From Faecalibacterium sp. I4-3-84 (lineage in GTDB: Bacteria > Bacillota > Clostridia > Oscillospirales > Ruminococcaceae), in NCBI RefSeq assembly GCF_023347255.1, contig NZ_CP094466.1, positions 434,001 to 498,000 of the forward strand: DNA of 64,000 nt, written 5' to 3'. Under the pieces are notes generated by a model. The model saw only the letters and a program-made list of their open reading frames with translations. It did no database searches and was not told the DNA's origin. The position numbers and the translations under genes were made by a program. Shown here one piece after another: positions 52,725 through 61,046 of this stretch; position 1 is the stretch's first letter; each line of letters begins with the position of its first letter.

Positions 52725-52935
52725 TAAAGCCGGGGATGGCACTGGTGTAGTTCTTTGCGTAGGCGAATTTCCAGATGCCGTCCAGCTTCATCGCCAAAGA
52801 AGAGGAGCCTGTCCGATATTCTTCGCGGGAAGCGTAAGTACGGAAACTTGCATGAGCATTCAGCACGTTGCCCGCAATATCGCCTGAACCATAGCCGACT
52901 TTATTATACCACTTCAGATAACGCTTCTCAGTCAT
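52725..52935 (-). pseudogene. Mosaic of sugar transporter and beta-galactosidase fragments
   Basis: From ATG 52935 the minus strand reads MTEKRYLKWYNKVGYGSGDI, the start of a GPH-type sugar:cation symporter. After about 25 residues it changes to YRTGSSSLAMKLDGIWKFAY and NYTSAIPGF, which resembles the N-terminal domain of GH2 beta-galactosidases. The end is fused to the recombinase remnant. It is deletion debris, not a working gene. From 52936 to 53099 I see no gene. Confidence 0.65.
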
Positions 52936-53099
52936 TGTGCTTTCTCCCATCTTGCTTGTTTTGTGTGGGCGCGACCAATTGCTGCGCACTTCAGACTGGA
53001 ATTCTCATTACGCAAGTTGCCCGAATCTCTTGCGTTTCATCTGAAAATATTATAGAATCCAAATAACATCAGAGAGCCAACGGCTCCAAAGGAGAAGCT

Positions 53100-53591
53100 A
53101 TGAGTTACGCAATCGTATTCAGCAGTAAAACAGGCAACACGGAATTACTGGCAGACACATTGCACAGCTGTCTGCCGCAGGCGGATTGCTGTTATTTTGG
53201 CAACCCGAACCCTGCCGCCATGGAAGCGGACACCCTTTATGTGGGCTTCTGGACGGATAAGGGAAAAGCAGATGAGAGTTCTTCGGACTTTTTGAAGCAG
53301 CTGCGGGGAAAGCAGGTGTTTTTGTTTGGTACCGCTGGTTTTGGCGGCAGCGAAGAATATTTTAACAAGATCCTGAAAACCGTGCAAAAAGATCTGCACA
53401 GCAGCAACACGGTGATCGGCAGCTTCATGTGTCAGGGGAAGATGCCGATGTCGGTACGTCAGCGATATGAGAACACGAAAAAGCAGCCGCTTCATCTGCC
53501 CAATCTGGACGCAATGATCGAGAATTTCGACAAAGCCCTTTCTCACCCGGATGCGGATGATCTGGAGCGGCTGAAACAGGCTGTAAGATAA
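53100..53591 (+). CDS. Short flavodoxin-like protein, copy 1
   Basis: ATG 53100 follows AAAGGAG. The 163-residue product has the FMN phosphate-binding loop SSKTGNTELLA at residues 8-18 and GFWTDKG and GTAGFGGSEEYF loops, a flavodoxin fold for one-electron transfer. A paralogue lies at 55299. This copy is inside the sister-element remnant, between its two att sites. Confidence 0.85.
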   Translation: MSYAIVFSSKTGNTELLADTLHSCLPQADCCYFGNPNPAAMEADTLYVGFWTDKGKADESSSDFLKQLRGKQVFLFGTAGFGGSEEYFNKILKTVQKDLHSSNTVIGSFMCQGKMPMSVRQRYENTKKQPLHLPNLDAMIENFDKALSHPDADDLERLKQAVR

Positions 53592-53593
53592 CA

Positions 53594-53634
53594 AAAACCG
53601 GTGACTTTCCGCAATGGAGAAAGTCACCGGTTTT
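53594..53634 (+). terminator. Terminator after flavodoxin copy 1
   Basis: AAAACCGGTGACTTTC pairs with GAAAGTCACCGGTTTT around an 8-nt loop. Confidence 0.88.
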
Positions 53635-53763
53635 CTGTTTCAGCTTATCGGAGCAGCCAACCGTAATCCTGTCTGCAATCTACCGTTCGGTATAAACCGG
53701 TACGTTCATCGTGACCCTGTCATAAGCCCGGAGTTCCCCTGCGAACAAAACATTCCGATATGA

Positions 53764-53808
53764 AAAAGGACGCTGCCGCCTCTGGGCGAGAGGCTGCAGC
53801 GTCCTTTT
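53764..53808. terminator. Bidirectional terminator-like hairpin
   Basis: AAAAGGACGCTGC pairs with GCAGCGTCCTTTT. It lies 60 bases beyond the DUF4300 stop and can end that gene on the minus strand. The stretch 53635-53763 holds no gene I can support. Confidence 0.8.
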
Positions 53809-53865
53809 GGTATCAGAGGGCGAATCGTCTGTCAGACCGAACGGCTCCCAATGAATTGGATGCTT

Positions 53866-54774
53866 TTAGCTTGCGTTTTCCGGTTCGTCAAGAATGCGCC
53901 AGCCGTCCATCAGGTCTGAATTTTCCAGAATAAAGGTGTGGGCAGTATCCTGTCCCCACGAGTTGTCGTATTTCAGCATCAGATAATCGCTCAACTCGGT
54001 CCGATTTTTGAACTTCAATAAGCGATACGGCTCCTGAAAAGCGACCTTTTCGACGAAATATACCGCATCCGATGTGGGAAGCATAACGCCGACATGACCG
54101 ATCATAAGAGAATTGTCCGTTTCAGAGAACTGATCATGCAGGACCACAGAGACGAGACGGATCTTATCATCTTCTACGAAGGAGAGGCCGCGTTTCTTCC
54201 ATTCCTGCTGAATCGTTTTCAAATGGGTAGGAATATCGGTCGTATTGGTAGTTTTGACCGGGGCGAACAGCGCATCAAACTTTTGCCGTTCATCGCCGCA
54301 AAGGGATTCCGGGTCAGAATCCAGTGTTTCATAGTCCATAAACAGGGTGTCCTCGGCTGAGTCAAGGTCTGCCTTGCCCGTGACGGTGATAAAATCACCG
54401 AACAGCCCACAAGCGGTGATCCGACAGTTCCAGCCGGGGAAGGTATCGTATTTTTCTGTCCATGCGTCCTGCATGGAGTAAGGATCGTATTTCAGATCCA
54501 AAGGCTTGGCGTTTTCAAAACCTGTGGTGAGCCATGCCGGGTCCACAGCATTGTTGAACTTCTGCACATGATCAAAGAAGGTCCGTATCCGCAGGTCGGA
54601 TACGCCGGCATTCTGCAAAAGATTGGAAAGAAGAGCCTGTGTATCCGAATCTGCCAAATTGGAGTATTCGATTTGCTGAAGGACAGGCTGAGAAGTTTTT
54701 TGAGTGCAGCCCCCTGCCAGAAGTGCACCGCAAAAAAGTGCAGCGGTGCAGACAAGAAAAGTTCGACGTTTCAA
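53866..54774 (-). CDS. DUF4300 family lipoprotein
   Basis: The 302-residue product has a lipoprotein signal peptide with lipobox LLAGGC (Cys near 23). DUF4300 features follow: QQIEYSNLADSDTQALLSNL, FFDHVQKFNNAV, FPGWNCRITACGLFGDFI. It would be anchored outside the membrane. Function of the family is unknown. It lies inside the sister-element remnant and is transcribed alone. Confidence 0.82.
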   Translation of the reverse strand: MKRRTFLVCTAALFCGALLAGGCTQKTSQPVLQQIEYSNLADSDTQALLSNLLQNAGVSDLRIRTFFDHVQKFNNAVDPAWLTTGFENAKPLDLKYDPYSMQDAWTEKYDTFPGWNCRITACGLFGDFITVTGKADLDSAEDTLFMDYETLDSDPESLCGDERQKFDALFAPVKTTNTTDIPTHLKTIQQEWKKRGLSFVEDDKIRLVSVVLHDQFSETDNSLMIGHVGVMLPTSDAVYFVEKVAFQEPYRLLKFKNRTELSDYLMLKYDNSWGQDTAHTFILENSDLMDGWRILDEPENAS

Positions 54775-55143
54775 AAATGGTCACCTCGCTGTGTTTTTCG
54801 GAAAGCTGTAGTCTCCACCATAGGCGAAGAGAGCAATGCAATTGGACTCATAACGAATGGTATCACAGATAAACAAAGAAAATCAATGACTTCTGTCGTA
54901 TTTGACCATATATAATGTTGCAGCATCCATATCCCATACAGCTAACGTCCATGTGGGGAAAGACGATGCGGCAGCTTTCCGAACGGTTTTCTTCATGTCG
55001 GACACAACAGGAGTATACCCAAGTCGGAATGAAAATTTTCCGTTTTTTCCGAACGGAAGGTCCAAATCGCTTTCTGAATACAGTGTCATAATGCGCTGCT
55101 TGCCGCCCATATCGTATTAACGCCAAATGATACCCATTCACAC
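54775..55143. other. Stretch without a recognisable gene
   Basis: A minus-strand frame (54883-55110) reads GKNGKFSFRLGYTPVVSDMK and AAASSFPTWTLAVWDMDAAT. It looks protein-like but has no convincing start or family. It may be the tail of a truncated gene next to the element end. Confidence 0.35.
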
Positions 55144-55151
55144 ACGATTTT

Positions 55152-55235
<84 letters not shown>

Positions 55236-55298
55236 GAAGGAAAAGCACCGCACGGAAACGTGTGGTGTTTTTTGTTGTTACCGACCAAAGGAGAGATT

Positions 55299-55790
55299 AT
55301 GAGCTACGCGATCGTATTCAGCAGTAAAACAGGCAACACAAAATTATTGGCAGACACGCTGCACGCCTGTCTGCCACAGGAAAACTGCTGCTATTTTGGC
55401 ACCCCGGACCCTGCTGCCATGGAAGCGGACGACCTCTATGTGGGCTTCTGGACAGACAAGGGAAACGCTGACGAAAGCACTTTGGACTTTTTGAAGCAGC
55501 TGCACGGCAAAAATATCTTCCTTTTTGGCACCGCCGGCTTTGGCGGCAGTGAGGAGTATTTCAACAAGATCCTGAAAAAGGTGGAGGGTTCGCTGGACAG
55601 GAGCAACACAGTCTTCGGCCGTTATATGTGTCAGGGCAAGATGCCGCTTTCGGTACGCCAGCGGTATGAGGGCATGAAAAAGCAGCCGATCCATCTGCCC
55701 AATCTGGATGCGCTGATCGAGAATTTTGACAACGCCCTTTCTCACCCGGATGCAGAAGATCTGGAACGATTAAAGCAGGCGGTAAAATGA
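55299..55790 (+). CDS. Short flavodoxin-like protein, copy 2
   Basis: Paralogue of the gene at 53100, same length (163 residues), with SSKTGNTKLLA and GTAGFGGSEEYF. ATG 55299 follows AAAGGAG. It lies 64 bases after the tRNA 3' half and is the chromosomal neighbour of the original tRNA-Ala. The flavin-dependent partner is not adjacent. Confidence 0.87.
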   Translation: MSYAIVFSSKTGNTKLLADTLHACLPQENCCYFGTPDPAAMEADDLYVGFWTDKGNADESTLDFLKQLHGKNIFLFGTAGFGGSEEYFNKILKKVEGSLDRSNTVFGRYMCQGKMPLSVRQRYEGMKKQPIHLPNLDALIENFDNALSHPDAEDLERLKQAVK

Positions 55791-55792
55791 TA

Positions 55793-55838
55793 AAAAGGCA
55801 GCGGTTTTCCTCAAACAGAGGAAGCCGTTGCCTTTTTT
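55793..55838 (+). terminator. Terminator after flavodoxin copy 2
   Basis: AAGGCAGCGGTTTTCCTC pairs with GAGGAAGCCGTTGCCTT and ends in six T. Confidence 0.88.
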
Positions 55839-55882
55839 GCTTAGCGGATGATCCTACGCTCCTGCCTGCGGCTCCGCGGTTC

Positions 55883-56719
55883 TCATCCCACGCTTCTTTT
55901 ATAAAAGAACAGGTACTGCTGCACGATGCCTGCTTCCAGCCCGAACTGCGGGAACGGGTCCTGCCCGGCAAACTCGTCCCGGATGAGCCGTTCGATCCAG
56001 ACATCCACCGGCACACGGCCCACACGGCCATAGCCGAACAGACACACGCAGTTTGCCACCTTTTTGCCCACACCGTCCAGTTCCATCAAACGGGCAAAAA
56101 GTGCTTCATCGGGCAGGGAAGCCAGCTTCTTCAGGTCCAGTGTGCCCTCTGCCGCCTGCTGCGCCGCATGCAGCACGTAGCGGGTGCGGTAGCCAAGACC
56201 GCACTCCTGCAGCGCCTGCTCCCCGGCACAGCAGAGCGCTTCTGCTGTCGGGAACGTATACACCGGCCCTTCGCTATCGCTGCCCAGCCGCTCGCCAAAC
56301 CGCTCCGAAAGCAGCTCTACCGCCCTGCGGATAGCCGGGATGCTCTTTCGCTGCGAGATGATGAAGCTGACCAGCATCTCCCACTCATCCTGACGCAGCA
56401 CCCGGATGCCCCGGCCATATTCCATGGCACGCTGCAGAAAGTCGTCCCGGCTGTCCAGCTTTCCGCGCAGGGCGGCATAGCTGCGGCCAAGGTCGAAGTA
56501 ACCGTGCCAGAAGGTTTCCCATGCGCCCGGCTCACACCGCACCGTGTAGGTTCCGCTGCGCAGTGGTCTGAGGTAAAGCAGCTGTCTCCCGGAAACAAAC
56601 CGATACCAGCCCTCCGCCTGCTTCCGGGGGCGAAAGCACTGGCCGCTTTCCAGAATTTTGTCCGGGTCGAAATCATCCCGGATCTGAACCGTTTTCTCTT
56701 CCAGCTCCATTGCCCCCAT
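55883..56719 (-). CDS. ogg: OGG1-type 8-oxoguanine DNA glycosylase/lyase
   Basis: ATG 56719 overlaps the yfcE stop (TGATG); ATG 56710 is an alternative. The 278-residue enzyme has SGQCFRPRKQAEGWYRF and the HhH-GPD module LDGVGKKVANCVCLFGYGRV with the catalytic Lys, then PVDVWIERL with the Asp. It removes oxidised guanine from DNA. Two-gene operon with yfcE. Confidence 0.9.
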   Translation of the reverse strand: MGAMELEEKTVQIRDDFDPDKILESGQCFRPRKQAEGWYRFVSGRQLLYLRPLRSGTYTVRCEPGAWETFWHGYFDLGRSYAALRGKLDSRDDFLQRAMEYGRGIRVLRQDEWEMLVSFIISQRKSIPAIRRAVELLSERFGERLGSDSEGPVYTFPTAEALCCAGEQALQECGLGYRTRYVLHAAQQAAEGTLDLKKLASLPDEALFARLMELDGVGKKVANCVCLFGYGRVGRVPVDVWIERLIRDEFAGQDPFPQFGLEAGIVQQYLFFYKRSVG

Positions 56720-57264
56720 CACAGCTCCAGCTCCCGGTACACTTCGCCTTCCAGCGTTTTCCAAAGGAAAGTCTCCCCTTCCAGTGTCATATAGCTATGT
56801 GCGCTCCCCTCCTTCGGGATGCTCACAGAACCGGGGTTCAGGTAGAGATTGCCTTCGCCGAACTCTGTCCACGCCGGAATGTGGGTGTGGCCATGCAGCA
56901 GGACATCCCCCGGAGCCAGCGGCGGCAGTTTTTTCAGGTTGTGTACATGACCGTGGGTAGCGTAAACGAGCCGCCTGCCCACCGGCAGCACCGCATAGTC
57001 GGCCAGAATGGGAAAATCCAGCACCATCTGATCCACCTCAGCGTCACAGTTGCCCCGCACGCACAAAAGCGCCGGCTTCAGCCCGTTCAGGAGCGGGATG
57101 ACCTCCTTCGGGGCATAGCCCTCCGGCAGGTCGTTGCGGGGGCCGTGATACAAAAGATCCCCCAGCAAAAGCAGCCGGTCTGCTCTCTCCCGCTCAAACG
57201 CTTTGATCATTTTTTTGCAATAAAACGCCGACCCGTGCAGGTCGGATGCGATCATCCATTTCAT
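56719..57264 (-). CDS. yfcE: YfcE-type metallophosphodiesterase
   Basis: The 181-residue protein has the calcineurin-like motifs SDLHG (9), LLLLGDLLYHGPR (32), VRGNCD (69), THGH (103) and LHGHTHIP (122) that bind two metals. Phosphodiesterase of the YfcE family, cytosolic. First gene of the operon with ogg. Confidence 0.93.
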   Translation of the reverse strand: MKWMIASDLHGSAFYCKKMIKAFERERADRLLLLGDLLYHGPRNDLPEGYAPKEVIPLLNGLKPALLCVRGNCDAEVDQMVLDFPILADYAVLPVGRRLVYATHGHVHNLKKLPPLAPGDVLLHGHTHIPAWTEFGEGNLYLNPGSVSIPKEGSAHSYMTLEGETFLWKTLEGEVYRELEL

Positions 57265-57364
57265 GGCAGGATTCTCCTTATTTTATAAAGTATCTATTTT
57301 TATTTTAGCCTCCCGGTGAAAAATGGTCAAGTCTATAAAAGTCATACTTTATCCGTTTGACCTC

Positions 57365-57393
57365 TTGACATCTGCCGGAAGCCGTGTTATCCT
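57365..57393 (+). promoter_or_regulatory. Promoter upstream of the MATE gene
   Basis: TTGACA (57365-57370) and TATCCT (57388-57393) with a 17-bp gap. It reads through an attenuator-like hairpin at 57442 before the gene. Confidence 0.75.
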
Positions 57394-57441
57394 ACAGTTA
57401 ATAAAATTCGTGTGGATTTTTACAGCAGTATGCTACTTTTC

Positions 57442-57482
57442 GCCACACAATGACTTCAAAAAAGCCATTGTGTGGCTTTTTT
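57442..57482 (+). promoter_or_regulatory. Attenuator-like terminator in the MATE leader
   Basis: GCCACACAATG pairs with CATTGTGTGGC around 13 bases and ends in six T, 49 bases after the -10 box and 92 before ATG 57574. A full terminator between promoter and gene suggests conditional read-through. Confidence 0.7.
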
Positions 57483-57573
57483 GCGTCTGCGTTTGTTTTC
57501 GAGCAGTCTCGCCCTGACGATTCCGCGGCTGCAGTAATTCATTTCTTTTCTCTACAGGAGCAATGCAAACACT

Positions 57574-58929
57574 ATGAACGAGACCTTTATGAAAGAAAAA
57601 CCGGTGCTGCCGCTGCTGGTATCCATGGCACTGCCGAACGTTATCTCCATGCTGGTGAACAGCCTGTACAACATCGTGGACAGCCTGTTCGTGGCTCGCA
57701 TCAGTGAGGATGCCATGACTGCCCTCAGTCTGGTGTATCCCATCCAGAACTTTGCCAACGCCATTGCCATTGGCTTTGGCATTGGCATCAATGCCATGAT
57801 CGCACTGTACCTTGGCGCAGGCGACCACAAAAAGGCCGAGACTGCCGCCACCCACGGTATGGCGCTGAGCCTGATGCACGGCATTCTCATCACCATTGTC
57901 AGCATCGCCATCATGCCGGGCTTTTTGCGCCGGTTCACCAGCGACGCAGGCCTGATCGCATCCGGCATCACCTACTCCACCATCGTATTCCTGTTTGCCA
58001 CCATCAACATGGCGGCACTGGCCTTTGAAAAGATGTTTCAGGCCGTGGGCCGCATGAAGGTGACTATGGCGGCGCTGATCTTCGGCTGTGTGTGCAACAT
58101 CATTCTGGACCCCATCCTGATCTTCGGCCTTGGCCCGGTGCCTGCCATGGGCATTGCGGGTGCGGCCCTTGCCACCGGCATCGGCCAGCTGCTGAGCCTG
58201 TGCGTTTACCTCTTCGTTTACGTCCGTACTGAGCTGCCTGTCCGACTGCGCCGCAGCTGCCTGCGCCCGGATGCCGCACTAGACGGCAGACTGTATGCCG
58301 CACTAGACGGCAGACTGTATGCCATCGGCGTGCCGGCCATCCTCAATCTGGCCCTGCCCTCTCTGCTGGTCACCTTCCTGAACGGCCTGCTGGCGGGCTT
58401 TTCCCAGAGCTACGTGGTGGTGCTGGGCATTTACTACAAGCTGCAGACCTTCCTGTATCTGCCCGCCAACGGCATCGTGCAGGGTATGCGCCCGCTCATT
58501 GGCTACAATTACGGTGCCAAGCAGCACGCCCGCGTGAAAAAGCTCTATGAACTCACCCTCATCATGAGTGCTGTCATCATGGCTGCGGGCACGGTCATCT
58601 GCCTGTTCGCTTCCCGCCCGCTGATGCAGCTGTTCACCTCCAACCCCGAAACCGTCGCCATCGGCCAGACTGCCCTGCGCATCATCTGTCTGGGCTTTGT
58701 GGTTTCTGCCGTATCCACCACCTCTTCTGGTGCACTGGAAGGCCTTGGCAAGGGCGCAGAATCGCTGGTCATCTCGCTGTGCCGCTACATCGTATTCATC
58801 ATGCCGCTGGCCGCTGTGCTGTGCCATTTCCATGGTGCCAACGGCGTGTGGCATGCATTCTGGATCACCGAAGTGCTGTCCGCCATCGTGGCTTACCCGG
58901 TGTACCGCAAGGCAGTTGGAAAGTGCTGA
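57574..58929 (+). CDS. MATE family efflux transporter
   Basis: The 451-residue protein has twelve hydrophobic segments in two halves and begins LPLLVSMALPNVISMLVNSL and YNIVDSLFVARIS, the MATE signature. It exports cationic compounds in exchange for Na+ or H+. An 8-residue exact tandem repeat (AALDGRLY twice) lies in the cytoplasmic loop between the halves near residue 237. A leader attenuator may control it. Confidence 0.92.
   Translation: MNETFMKEKPVLPLLVSMALPNVISMLVNSLYNIVDSLFVARISEDAMTALSLVYPIQNFANAIAIGFGIGINAMIALYLGAGDHKKAETAATHGMALSLMHGILITIVSIAIMPGFLRRFTSDAGLIASGITYSTIVFLFATINMAALAFEKMFQAVGRMKVTMAALIFGCVCNIILDPILIFGLGPVPAMGIAGAALATGIGQLLSLCVYLFVYVRTELPVRLRRSCLRPDAALDGRLYAALDGRLYAIGVPAILNLALPSLLVTFLNGLLAGFSQSYVVVLGIYYKLQTFLYLPANGIVQGMRPLIGYNYGAKQHARVKKLYELTLIMSAVIMAAGTVICLFASRPLMQLFTSNPETVAIGQTALRIICLGFVVSAVSTTSSGALEGLGKGAESLVISLCRYIVFIMPLAAVLCHFHGANGVWHAFWITEVLSAIVAYPVYRKAVGKC
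58273..58320 (+). repeat. 24-bp in-frame tandem duplication
   Basis: A 24-base unit (58273-58296, beginning GCCGCACTAGACGGCAGAC) is repeated exactly at 58297-58320. It adds eight residues to the inter-domain loop of the MATE protein without shifting the frame. Confidence 0.93.
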
Positions 58930-58988
58930 GCCTTCTTGAAAGCGCTGGACGGCGAAGACCAAGTAAAATAAAATAGTTTCAAGCAGTT

Positions 58989-59023
58989 GAGGGAGAGTTT
59001 GCCAAAAACCCTCCCTCTTTTTT
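58989..59023 (+). terminator. Terminator after the MATE gene
   Basis: GAGGGAG pairs with CTCCCTC (59011-59017), then six T. Confidence 0.85.
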
Positions 59024-59034
59024 GTGCATTTTAT

Positions 59035-59063
59035 TTGACAGTACGCAAAAACTGCGGTAGAAT
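59035..59063 (+). promoter_or_regulatory. Promoter of the AGCS symporter gene
   Basis: TTGACA (59035-59040) and TAGAAT (59058-59063) with a 17-bp gap. Confidence 0.8.
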
Positions 59064-59127
59064 AAGATGTTTGTTTTCCGGCATTTCGGCTGGAAAAGCG
59101 CAATTTAACAGAGGATGTGGGAAAAAT

Positions 59128-60519
59128 ATGATCGAGACGATCACGGCCGTCAATCAGGCGGTCAACCAATTCATCTGGGGCGTGCCCGCCATGGTGTGCA
59201 TCATCGGCGTAGGCCTGCTCCTGAGCGTTCGCACGGGCTTTTTGCAGATCCGCAAATTTCCCTACGCCATCAAGACCACCATTGGACGCATGTTCCGCAA
59301 AAAAGACGCTTCCGATGGTGCCATGACCCCCTTTCAGGCGGTGTGCACCGCGCTGGCCGGCACCGTGGGCACCGGCAACATTGCCGGTGTGGCAGGCGCG
59401 ATCGCCATTGGCGGACCGGGTGCCGTGTTCTGGATGTGGTGTTCTGCCCTGCTGGGCATGTGCACCAAGTTTGCCGAGGTCACGCTGGCGGTGCACTACC
59501 GTGAGCGCAGCGAGGCGGGCGAATGGGTAGGCGGCCCCATGTACTACATTAAAAACGGCCTGAGCAAGCATTGGCAGTTTCTTGCTGTGCTGTATTCCCT
59601 GTTTGGCGTGCTGACCGTGTTTGGCACCGGCAATGCCACACAGGTAAATACCATCGTTGCCGCCATCGATACCGCTCTGCTGGAGTACGGCGTGGTGGGC
59701 GGCGGTGCGCTTTCTACCCTGAACCTCGTGGTTGGCATCGCAGTGGCCATGCTGGTGGCCATGGTGCTGCTGGGCGGCATCAAGCGCATTGGCAGCGTGA
59801 GCGAAAAGCTGGTGCCCTTTATGGCTCTGTTCTACATCGTGCTGTCCGTGGGCGTTATGGTGCTGAACTTTGAGCGCCTGCCCTATGTGTTCGAGTCCAT
59901 CATTGCGGGTGCGTTCAACCCGGCAGCGTTCACCGGCGGCACCATCGGCAGCCTGTTCGTCAGTATGCAGAAGGGTGTGTCCCGCGGCATTTTCTCCAAC
60001 GAGGCCGGCCTTGGCACCGGTTCCATTGCTCACGCCTGCGCCGACACCAAAAAGCCGGCCAAGCAGGGCATGTTCGGCATCTTTGAAGTGTTTGCCGATA
60101 CCATCGTCATCTGCACCCTGACTGCCATGGTCATTCTGTGCAGCGGCACCACCGTGAACTACGGCACCGCCGCCGGTGCAGAGCTGACCATCAGCGGCTT
60201 TACCACTACCTACGGCGGCTGGGCTTCCATCTTTACCGCCGTGGCCCTGTGCTGCTTTGCTTTTTCCACCATCATCGGCTGGGGCCTGTACGGTTCCCGG
60301 TTCCTCGTGTTCCTGTGCCGCAGCGATAAGGTGGCAAAGCCCTTCTTTCTGGTCTACTCCTTTGTGTCCATTCTGGGCGCAACGATGGATCTGGGCCTGC
60401 TGTGGAGCATCGCCGATACCTTCAACGGCCTGATGAGCATTCCGAACCTGCTCGCGTTGCTGCTGCTTTCCGGCACAGTGGTCAGGCTGACCAAAGAATT
60501 TTTTGCATCGGAGGGCTGA
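59128..60519 (+). CDS. Alanine/glycine:cation symporter (AGCS family)
   Basis: ATG 59128 follows GAGGATGTGGG; longer in-frame starts upstream precede the promoter and are rejected. The 463-residue protein has about eleven membrane helices and AGCS signatures: ALAGTVGTGNIAGVAGAIAI, GGPMYYI and SNEAGLGTGSIAHA. It takes up alanine or glycine with Na+. Confidence 0.93.
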   Translation: MIETITAVNQAVNQFIWGVPAMVCIIGVGLLLSVRTGFLQIRKFPYAIKTTIGRMFRKKDASDGAMTPFQAVCTALAGTVGTGNIAGVAGAIAIGGPGAVFWMWCSALLGMCTKFAEVTLAVHYRERSEAGEWVGGPMYYIKNGLSKHWQFLAVLYSLFGVLTVFGTGNATQVNTIVAAIDTALLEYGVVGGGALSTLNLVVGIAVAMLVAMVLLGGIKRIGSVSEKLVPFMALFYIVLSVGVMVLNFERLPYVFESIIAGAFNPAAFTGGTIGSLFVSMQKGVSRGIFSNEAGLGTGSIAHACADTKKPAKQGMFGIFEVFADTIVICTLTAMVILCSGTTVNYGTAAGAELTISGFTTTYGGWASIFTAVALCCFAFSTIIGWGLYGSRFLVFLCRSDKVAKPFFLVYSFVSILGATMDLGLLWSIADTFNGLMSIPNLLALLLLSGTVVRLTKEFFASEG

Positions 60520-60530
60520 TTGCCCACAAC

Positions 60531-60583
60531 AAAAAGAGGCTGTTGCACTTTCGGCTAAAACGATGTGCAGCAGCCTCTTTTGT
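60531..60583. terminator. Terminator after the symporter
   Basis: AAAAGAGGCTGTTGCAC pairs with GTGCAGCAGCCTCTTTT, one wobble pair, T-tract on the plus strand. Confidence 0.85.
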
Positions 60584-60711
60584 TATTCGGGCAGGTGTAC
60601 CGGTACCCGCGCCACACAGTGCACCCAGCAATCGCCGTCCTTGCGGGTAAAGCAGAACACCTTGCGGAACAAGATATCCCCCGGCACAAGGTTCAGCTGC
60701 CGGGCGCGCTC

Positions 60712-60829
60712 CATTCTGGACACCGCCATTGGTGTGATCGTTGCGCTGCTGGTAAACTATTTCCTGCCGCGGGAGCGGGTGGTGCGCCTGTGGGAGGGCT
60801 TCAAAAAGCGTCTCGGCCTTTGCCGATAA
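60712..60829 (+). pseudogene. C-terminal fragment of an aromatic acid exporter-like protein
   Basis: The frame reads SILDTAIGVIVALLVNYFLP then RERVVRLWEGFKKRLGLCR and stops at TAA. This resembles the last membrane helix and tail of ArAE/FUSC-type exporters. No start or upstream part is present. Confidence 0.5.
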
Positions 60830-60855
60830 AAAGCATTCAAAAAATACTGTACGAT

Positions 60856-60906
60856 ACCCGGAACTTTTTCAGGGCCAAAACGGCTCTAAAAAGGTTCCGG
60901 GTCTTT
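60856..60906. terminator. Long hairpin related to the core of the MITE at 39976
   Basis: ACCCGGAAC...GGGCC pairs with GGCTC...GTTCCGGGT. Sequence and loop (CCAAAACGG) match the inner hairpin of the 39976-40116 element. Confidence 0.65.
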
Positions 60907-61046
60907 GATTTTTCGCAATTTCCCTGCGCAGGCTGCTACCGCACTTTTTCAATTCCCTTATTCTGCCTGTGTCCGGCTCTTTTCAACCCGGACAGTTCAT
61001 GTTACAATATACATTAGAAATAAAAAATGAATCGAGGGAATGAACC

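Noticed and set aside
58303-60033. 576-codon minus-strand open frame spanning MATE and AGCS genes
   Set aside because: It crosses two well-supported genes, a terminator and a promoter, and is His/Gln-rich low-complexity sequence typical of shadows.
60583-60714. 43-codon minus-strand frame (MERARQLNLVPGDILFRKVF...)
   Set aside because: It overlaps a terminator and an exporter fragment, and has no clear ribosome-binding site; protein-like but not supported.
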